A stretch of DNA of 10,178 nt from assembly GCA_021323155.1 (NCBI GenBank), contig JAJTCI010000083.1, positions 1-10,178 on the forward strand, in the 5' to 3' direction. A program made the translations under genes and the position numbers. Positions 6,278 to 10,178 of the stretch are shown piece by piece (position 1 is the stretch's first letter; each line of letters begins with the position of its first letter). This stretch comes from Chitinophagaceae bacterium. Its GTDB lineage: Bacteria; Bacteroidota; Bacteroidia; Chitinophagales; Chitinophagaceae. Under the pieces are notes generated by a model. It searched no databases and was not told the origin of the DNA. It worked only from the letters and a program-made list of their open reading frames with translations.

Positions 6278-9200
6278 TCACTTTTTCTCTTCTCTCATGT
6301 TGCCGAGGGGTTTGTTCCTGGCGAAGTCGAGGAGGATAGGAGCAGCCACGAAGATGGATGAGTAAGAGCCGGTGACCACACCGATCAGCATCGCGAAGGC
6401 GAAACCTCTCGTTACCTCGCCACCAAAGATGAAGAGGATGAGGATGGTGAGGAATACGGTTACTGACGTAATGATCGTACGCGCCAGGGTTTCGTTGATC
6501 GCACGGTTGATCAGTGCGCCTTTCTCCATCGTAGGGTACAAACGGCTGTCTTCACGGATACGGTCATATACGATAACGGTATCGTTCATCGAGAAACCGA
6601 TCACGGTGAGTATCGCCGCAATGAAGTGCTGGTCGATCTCCAGCGGGAAGTTCACCACGTTCCTGAGATAGCTGAAGACGATGAGGGTTACCAATACGTC
6701 GTGCAGCAATGCCACGATCGTTCCCACCGAATACCGCCAATCGCGGAATCGCATGAAAATATACAGGCAGATCACTAGTAATGCCAGCAAGGTGGCATAG
6801 GTAGCGCCTCGTTTCAGGTCGTCAGAGATCGTCGGTAATACAGTTTGCGAGCTCTGGAGGTATTGCGTAGACGCAAAAGCCGGATAAGAGACGTTTCCAA
6901 GGAAAGGCTGTAAGCCTTCATAGAGCTTCGCTTTCACCGTCGAATCGGTGCGGTTGCTTGTCTCATGGATCAGGTAAGCAGTCGTGATATTCAGCTGGCT
7001 GTTTGAACCCACGGTTTTGATCACCGGGCTTTCGTTAAAAGTGGCTTTCAGACGATCTCTTACCTGTTCGATGTCCTGTGGTTTATCGAAACGTACGGTA
7101 TAGCTACGACCTCCCGCGAATTCCACGCCCTGGTCAAACCCGTTGAAATAAGTACCTACACCAAGGAGCAGGATGATGGCTGAGAAGCCATATGCATACT
7201 TGCGGTATTGAACGAATTTATAGGCCGCGTGCCTGAAGATGCGCTTGGAGAGCGGGGTGAAATACTGGAAGTGTCTCTTCTTATTGGTGTACCAGTCTGT
7301 GATCATCCGCGACACCATGATGCCGGTGAACAATGACAGCAACAACCCGATGATCTGGGTGGTGGCGAAGCCAAGTACAGGACCCAGTCCGAAATAGAAA
7401 AGGATGATGGCCGTGAGCAAACTGGTGATGTGACCGTCGAGTACCGGCGCGAGTGAACGGTTGTACCCATCGCTTACCGCCGCCTGGTAGCCTTTCCCCT
7501 TGGTCAATTCTTCTTTTATCCTTTCAAAAATGATTACGTTGGTATCTACGGCCATACCGATCGTGAGGACCAGACCAGCGATACCTGCAGCAGTCAAAGT
7601 AGCATTCAATGCGCTAAGGATACCTACGGTAAAGAAGATATTCAGAATAAGCGCGATGTTGGCCACCCATCCACCTGTGTTATAGTAGATGAGCATCAGC
7701 GCGAAGATGACACCAAATGAGATCAAAAACGCGAGTGAACCACCTTCTACCGACTCCTGGCCGAGTGTAGGCCCTACCACCTGCTCCTGTACGATCCTTG
7801 CAGGAGCCGGAAGCTTACCGGATTTCAGGATCTGCGCAAGATCCTGCGCTTCCTGTATAGAATAGTTACCAGTAATGGAAGAGGATCCATTAGGGATCTT
7901 TCCCCTTACAAAAGGTGCACTGTATACGAAATTATCGAGCGTGATCGCGATCGGTTTGCCTACGTTCTTTTCGGTCATGTCGGCCCAGGTCCTGGTGCCC
8001 GTGTTGTTCATATCCATACGGATAGACACGCCACCTAACTCGTCGTAGTCTTGGGTTGCGTCGCTCACCATCTCGCCCCCGAGCCTGGCCTCACCATTTG
8101 GTAAGGTTTTAACCGCGTATAACAGTAATTCGCCGTTATCGGCGGCTTCTTTGTTCTCCGGTTTGCCGTACATGAAGGCGAGGTTTGCCGGGAACTTATC
8201 TTTTACGAACGGGAGATTCAGGTAGCTGTTAAGGACCGACGTGTCCCTGCCCCTGAGCACGCCCAGTGCCGCGGGCCATTGCGGTTTCCCATCGGGTCCG
8301 GGCTGGGCGTTCATTAACGCCACGATGCGTTGGATAGGGAAGGAGTCCACCTGGTTTGCGCCTGCGCCCGCTGTCACACCTTTATTACCACTGTCAATAT
8401 CAGAAATCTTTCCTGTTGTGTTAGAATCACCACCTGTCCTGGTTACCACTTGTTTGCTGGTATCCTTTTTTACAGTGTCAGTGGTTGGCCGCCCTGAATT
8501 GAAGTTGAATATGGAAGCTTCCGCTCTTTGAATGCTCGGGTATACTTCGTCAAGGTTATATACTTCGAAAAACTGGAGGTTCGCGGTGGACTGCAGGTAT
8601 CTTCTTACGCGTTCCGGGTCGCGAGCGCCGGCCAATTCGATATTAATGATACTCTTTGTTTCGTCCCTGTTGATATTGGGAGAAGCCACACCAAAACGGT
8701 CGATCCTCGTCCGGAGAATGTTGAATGTGTTATTGAACGCGGTGGTAGATTCAGTCCTGAGATAGCTGAGTACCGCGTCGTTGTTATCTGCGAATTTTAC
8801 ACGGTCATTGCTTTTACCCGCGAAGAATGGCGCCAGCTGGATATTCGCAGCGGAAGCTTCTTCACCAAACAATGTGATCAGGTTCGATCCGCTGTTGGCT
8901 TTACGCTGTACGGCTTTATTCAAAGCGGTAAGGAATGCGGGATCCTTGGTGTTATTGGCGAGTGACTTGATCAGACCGTCCAGGCCCACTTCCATTGTAA
9001 CGCTGATACCGCCCTGGAGGTCCAAGCCCAGCATAAGTTCCTGTTGTTTCGCGTATTGATAAGTGCCCAGACCGAATACGATCTTTTTCCCCTTGGTGCT
9101 GTCCAGAATGATCCTGAGTCGCCTGTCTTTTTCTACATCGAGTGTATCCTGGTAGAGGTCCTGTAATTCCTTATTATCGGGATATTTCTGCTGGGGAGTA

Positions 9201-9343
9201 GGGAAATTTGCTTTTACCCAGGCGTTCGCCTTGTCTTCCATTTTGTTCTCGTGGCTGCGAACAAACCAGGTGAATGAAAGTTGGTAAAGACATATCAAGA
9301 TCAATGCAATAGTAAAAAATCGCACCAAGCCTTTCAGTTGCAT
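6278..9343 (-). CDS. secDF: Fused protein translocase subunit SecDF
   Basis: Inner-membrane component of the Sec pathway that uses the proton-motive force to pull exported proteins out of SecYEG. SecD and SecF are one 1,021-residue chain, as is usual in Bacteroidota. SecD half: first transmembrane helix at about 7-27, the LGLDLQGG motif at 105-112, the periplasmic P1 region to about 515, then five helices including GMAVDTNVIIFERIKEEL (596-613). SecF half from about 700: helix at 717-732, FAGG motif at 742-745, periplasmic part to about 845, then helices with GFSMNDTVIVYDRIRED (916-932). Residues matching the T. thermophilus proton path are present: Asp600 (Asp340), Asp921 (Asp637) and Arg955 (Arg671, in TLART). 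Residues about 283-335 form a Thr/Ser/Gly/Asp-rich, probably disordered insertion within P1. ATG 9343 is followed at once by a basic-hydrophobic N-terminus and preceded by a good -7 element. Confidence 0.97.
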   Translation of the reverse strand: MQLKGLVRFFTIALILICLYQLSFTWFVRSHENKMEDKANAWVKANFPTPQQKYPDNKELQDLYQDTLDVEKDRRLRIILDSTKGKKIVFGLGTYQYAKQQELMLGLDLQGGISVTMEVGLDGLIKSLANNTKDPAFLTALNKAVQRKANSGSNLITLFGEEASAANIQLAPFFAGKSNDRVKFADNNDAVLSYLRTESTTAFNNTFNILRTRIDRFGVASPNINRDETKSIINIELAGARDPERVRRYLQSTANLQFFEVYNLDEVYPSIQRAEASIFNFNSGRPTTDTVKKDTSKQVVTRTGGDSNTTGKISDIDSGNKGVTAGAGANQVDSFPIQRIVALMNAQPGPDGKPQWPAALGVLRGRDTSVLNSYLNLPFVKDKFPANLAFMYGKPENKEAADNGELLLYAVKTLPNGEARLGGEMVSDATQDYDELGGVSIRMDMNNTGTRTWADMTEKNVGKPIAITLDNFVYSAPFVRGKIPNGSSSITGNYSIQEAQDLAQILKSGKLPAPARIVQEQVVGPTLGQESVEGGSLAFLISFGVIFALMLIYYNTGGWVANIALILNIFFTVGILSALNATLTAAGIAGLVLTIGMAVDTNVIIFERIKEELTKGKGYQAAVSDGYNRSLAPVLDGHITSLLTAIILFYFGLGPVLGFATTQIIGLLLSLFTGIMVSRMITDWYTNKKRHFQYFTPLSKRIFRHAAYKFVQYRKYAYGFSAIILLLGVGTYFNGFDQGVEFAGGRSYTVRFDKPQDIEQVRDRLKATFNESPVIKTVGSNSQLNITTAYLIHETSNRTDSTVKAKLYEGLQPFLGNVSYPAFASTQYLQSSQTVLPTISDDLKRGATYATLLALLVICLYIFMRFRDWRYSVGTIVALLHDVLVTLIVFSYLRNVVNFPLEIDQHFIAAILTVIGFSMNDTVIVYDRIREDSRLYPTMEKGALINRAINETLARTIITSVTVFLTILILFIFGGEVTRGFAFAMLIGVVTGSYSSIFVAAPILLDFARNKPLGNMREEKK

Positions 9344-9371
9344 ATAAAACGGGGTTTATTTTTAATGGCGG

Positions 9372-9379
9372 CAAAGATA
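9372..9379 (-). promoter_or_regulatory. -7 promoter element for secDF
   Basis: On the minus strand this reads TATCTTTG, an exact TAnnTTTG match, 28 bases upstream of the secDF ATG. No clear TTTG sits at the standard -33 distance (the nearest upstream is 26 bases away), so the assignment rests on the -7 element and its position after the upstream gene's terminator. Confidence 0.5.
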
Positions 9380-9392
9380 GGGGTTTGGCAAT

Positions 9393-9432
9393 GAAAAAAA
9401 AGCTTCAAAATCCCTTAAGACTCAAGGGGTTT
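9393..9432 (-). terminator. Intrinsic terminator of the FKBP gene
   Basis: A stem of about 9 bp pairs 9408-9416 with 9424-9432 around a 7-base loop; one pair is a wobble or mismatch depending on strand. On the minus strand it is followed by TTTTGAAGCTTTTTTTT (9410 down to 9394). It begins 21 bases after the FKBP stop and directly precedes the secDF promoter, so the two transcription units are separated. Confidence 0.75.
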
Positions 9433-9452
9433 CGCACTTCATTCTCAGCCGA

Positions 9453-9911
9453 TTACTGAACGTCGATTAATTGAATATCAAAATAGAGAATGGTGTTGGA
9501 AGAGATCACGCCACCGGCTCCATAACAGCTATAGGCAAGTGAAGATGGAACGATCAGGCGTATCTGTCCGCCTTTCTGGATCAGCTGGAGACCGATCTTC
9601 CAACCTTCCAGCAGGTCGCGAAGCAGGAAAGCCACCGGGGTGGTCTTCTGGTCGAAGACTGTACCATCCAATGTTTTCCCTGTGTAGGTGACGTACACGA
9701 TAGAATTGACATTGGGCGTAGGTCCGAGCCCCTGGTTCACGATATGGTAGTATAAACCGGTGCTGTGTTTTACCGCGGGAATGCTGTTAGCGGTAGCATA
9801 GGCAGTGATCTGCGGCTCCTCGCTTTCGGGGCTCACGGGTTTACAGCCATTATCACTGCATCCTGAAAATGCAATAGCGGAAACCAGTATCGAAAAAATA
9901 AACCTTCTCAT
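9453..9911 (-). CDS. FKBP-type peptidyl-prolyl cis-trans isomerase, lipoprotein
   Basis: Catalyses proline isomerisation during folding of exported proteins; predicted to be lipid-anchored in the envelope. The signal MRRFIFSILVSAIAFSGC ends in a lipobox with Cys18. A linker of about 40 residues leads to one FKBP domain (about 52-152): VYVTYTGKTLDGTVFD, LLEGWKIGLQLIQKGGQIRLIVP, SSLAY and LYFDIQLIDV. Pocket residues match FKBP12 by alignment: Tyr76 (Tyr26), Phe86-Asp87 (Phe36-Asp37), Leu100-Leu101 (Val55-Ile56), Trp104 (Trp59), Tyr127 (Tyr82) and Phe144 (Phe99), so activity is plausible. The loop after Tyr127 reads SCYGAGGVISSNT, departing from the usual YGxxGxxxIPPN, and contains an extra cysteine. 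At 152 residues it is a typical single-domain size. It starts 2 bases after the stop of the upstream membrane protein gene (TAATAATG), which indicates translational coupling. Confidence 0.93.
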   Translation of the reverse strand: MRRFIFSILVSAIAFSGCSDNGCKPVSPESEEPQITAYATANSIPAVKHSTGLYYHIVNQGLGPTPNVNSIVYVTYTGKTLDGTVFDQKTTPVAFLLRDLLEGWKIGLQLIQKGGQIRLIVPSSLAYSCYGAGGVISSNTILYFDIQLIDVQ

Positions 9912-9913
9912 TA

Positions 9914-10178
9914 TTAGTTTTGTTTTAGCACAGACTGTTTCGCCGTTTCTCCTGCTGCATTGGCAGCGGCTTTATTTTGTTTATCCAGCAGCTCAAGATA
10001 ACGTTGTTCGTTCATATCCCATTTATGCTTCTTGCTGAAAATGGCAATGAAAGCGACGATCCCGGCAATGGCGGCCAGGAATACGATAGGGCTGGAATTG
10101 CCGTAAGCGCTCATCTGGGCGCGTTCGTACCACCCGGAAGCAAACACGGCTACGATGGCCACGGCAAAGGTGAGTCCA
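9914..10178 (-). CDS. C-terminal end of an unidentified membrane protein, 5'-truncated
   Basis: The frame is open to the window edge. A GTG at 10162 could start an 82-residue protein, but hydrophobic sequence continues without break upstream of it (GLTFAVAIVAVFASGW), so I read it as the tail of a longer polytopic protein. Visible parts are a hydrophobic segment, a short loop with WYERAQMSAYGNSSP, a second transmembrane helix (IVFLAAIAGIVAFIAIF), then a basic and polar cytosolic tail (KKHKWDMNEQRYLELLDKQNKAA...) rich in Ala, Lys and Gln. The two-helix end with a charged tail would fit a secondary transporter of the MFS or related type, but nothing specific can be claimed. It is followed 2 bases later by the FKBP gene, so the two form a transcription unit ending at the terminator near 9400. 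Confidence 0.6.
   Translation of the reverse strand, partial: GLTFAVAIVAVFASGWYERAQMSAYGNSSPIVFLAAIAGIVAFIAIFSKKHKWDMNEQRYLELLDKQNKAAANAAGETAKQSVLKQN

Noticed and set aside
8528..8965. Plus-strand open frame of 145 codons inside secDF
   Set aside because: Antisense to the conserved P1 region of SecD; composition and sequence look like a shadow of the real gene.

Overview
The window reads as ordinary chromosomal DNA from a member of the Bacteroidota, most likely a Chitinophagaceae-like soil or environmental bacterium. The reasons are a fused SecD-SecF protein of about 1,020 residues, several short lipoprotein signal peptides, weak or absent Shine-Dalgarno sequences, promoter elements of the Bacteroidota type (TAnnTTTG at -7), and a DUF7935-like anchored protein. 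The family-level placement is inference. I see no phage, IS element, CRISPR array, tRNA or rRNA.

Layout. Positions 1-924 (+) hold the C-terminal three quarters of an acyl-CoA dehydrogenase. An AT-rich inverted repeat (923-988) separates it from a convergent lipoprotein gene (1001-1672, -). A divergent promoter region (1678-1708) then leads into a broken yggS-type PLP-binding protein gene (1728-2167, +), which has lost about 80 central codons and its reading frame. From 5644 down to 2235 four genes run on the minus strand: a membrane-anchored DUF7935-like protein, a stand-alone catalytic subunit of methylmalonyl-CoA mutase, a DUF2971-like protein and a small lipoprotein. An A-type iron-sulfur carrier gene (5802-6146, +) diverges from this group and ends at a strong hairpin terminator (6231-6258), shared with the convergent secDF gene (6278-9343, -). 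Upstream of secDF, with their own terminator, lie a FKBP-type peptidyl-prolyl isomerase lipoprotein (9453-9911, -) and the 3' end of a membrane protein that runs off the window (9914-10178, -).

How the genes fit together. The acyl-CoA dehydrogenase and the mutase are compatible with acyl-CoA and propionate/branched-chain carbon metabolism, but they are not in one operon. SecDF drives late steps of protein export, and the FKBP and two lipoproteins are exported products. The Fe-S carrier and the broken PLP-homeostasis gene are cofactor housekeeping. I did not find a new multi-gene system. The items most worth a second look are the internally deleted yggS gene, the AT-rich palindromic repeat, the dyad inside the iscA-type promoter, and the mutase subunit without a B12-binding partner in view.
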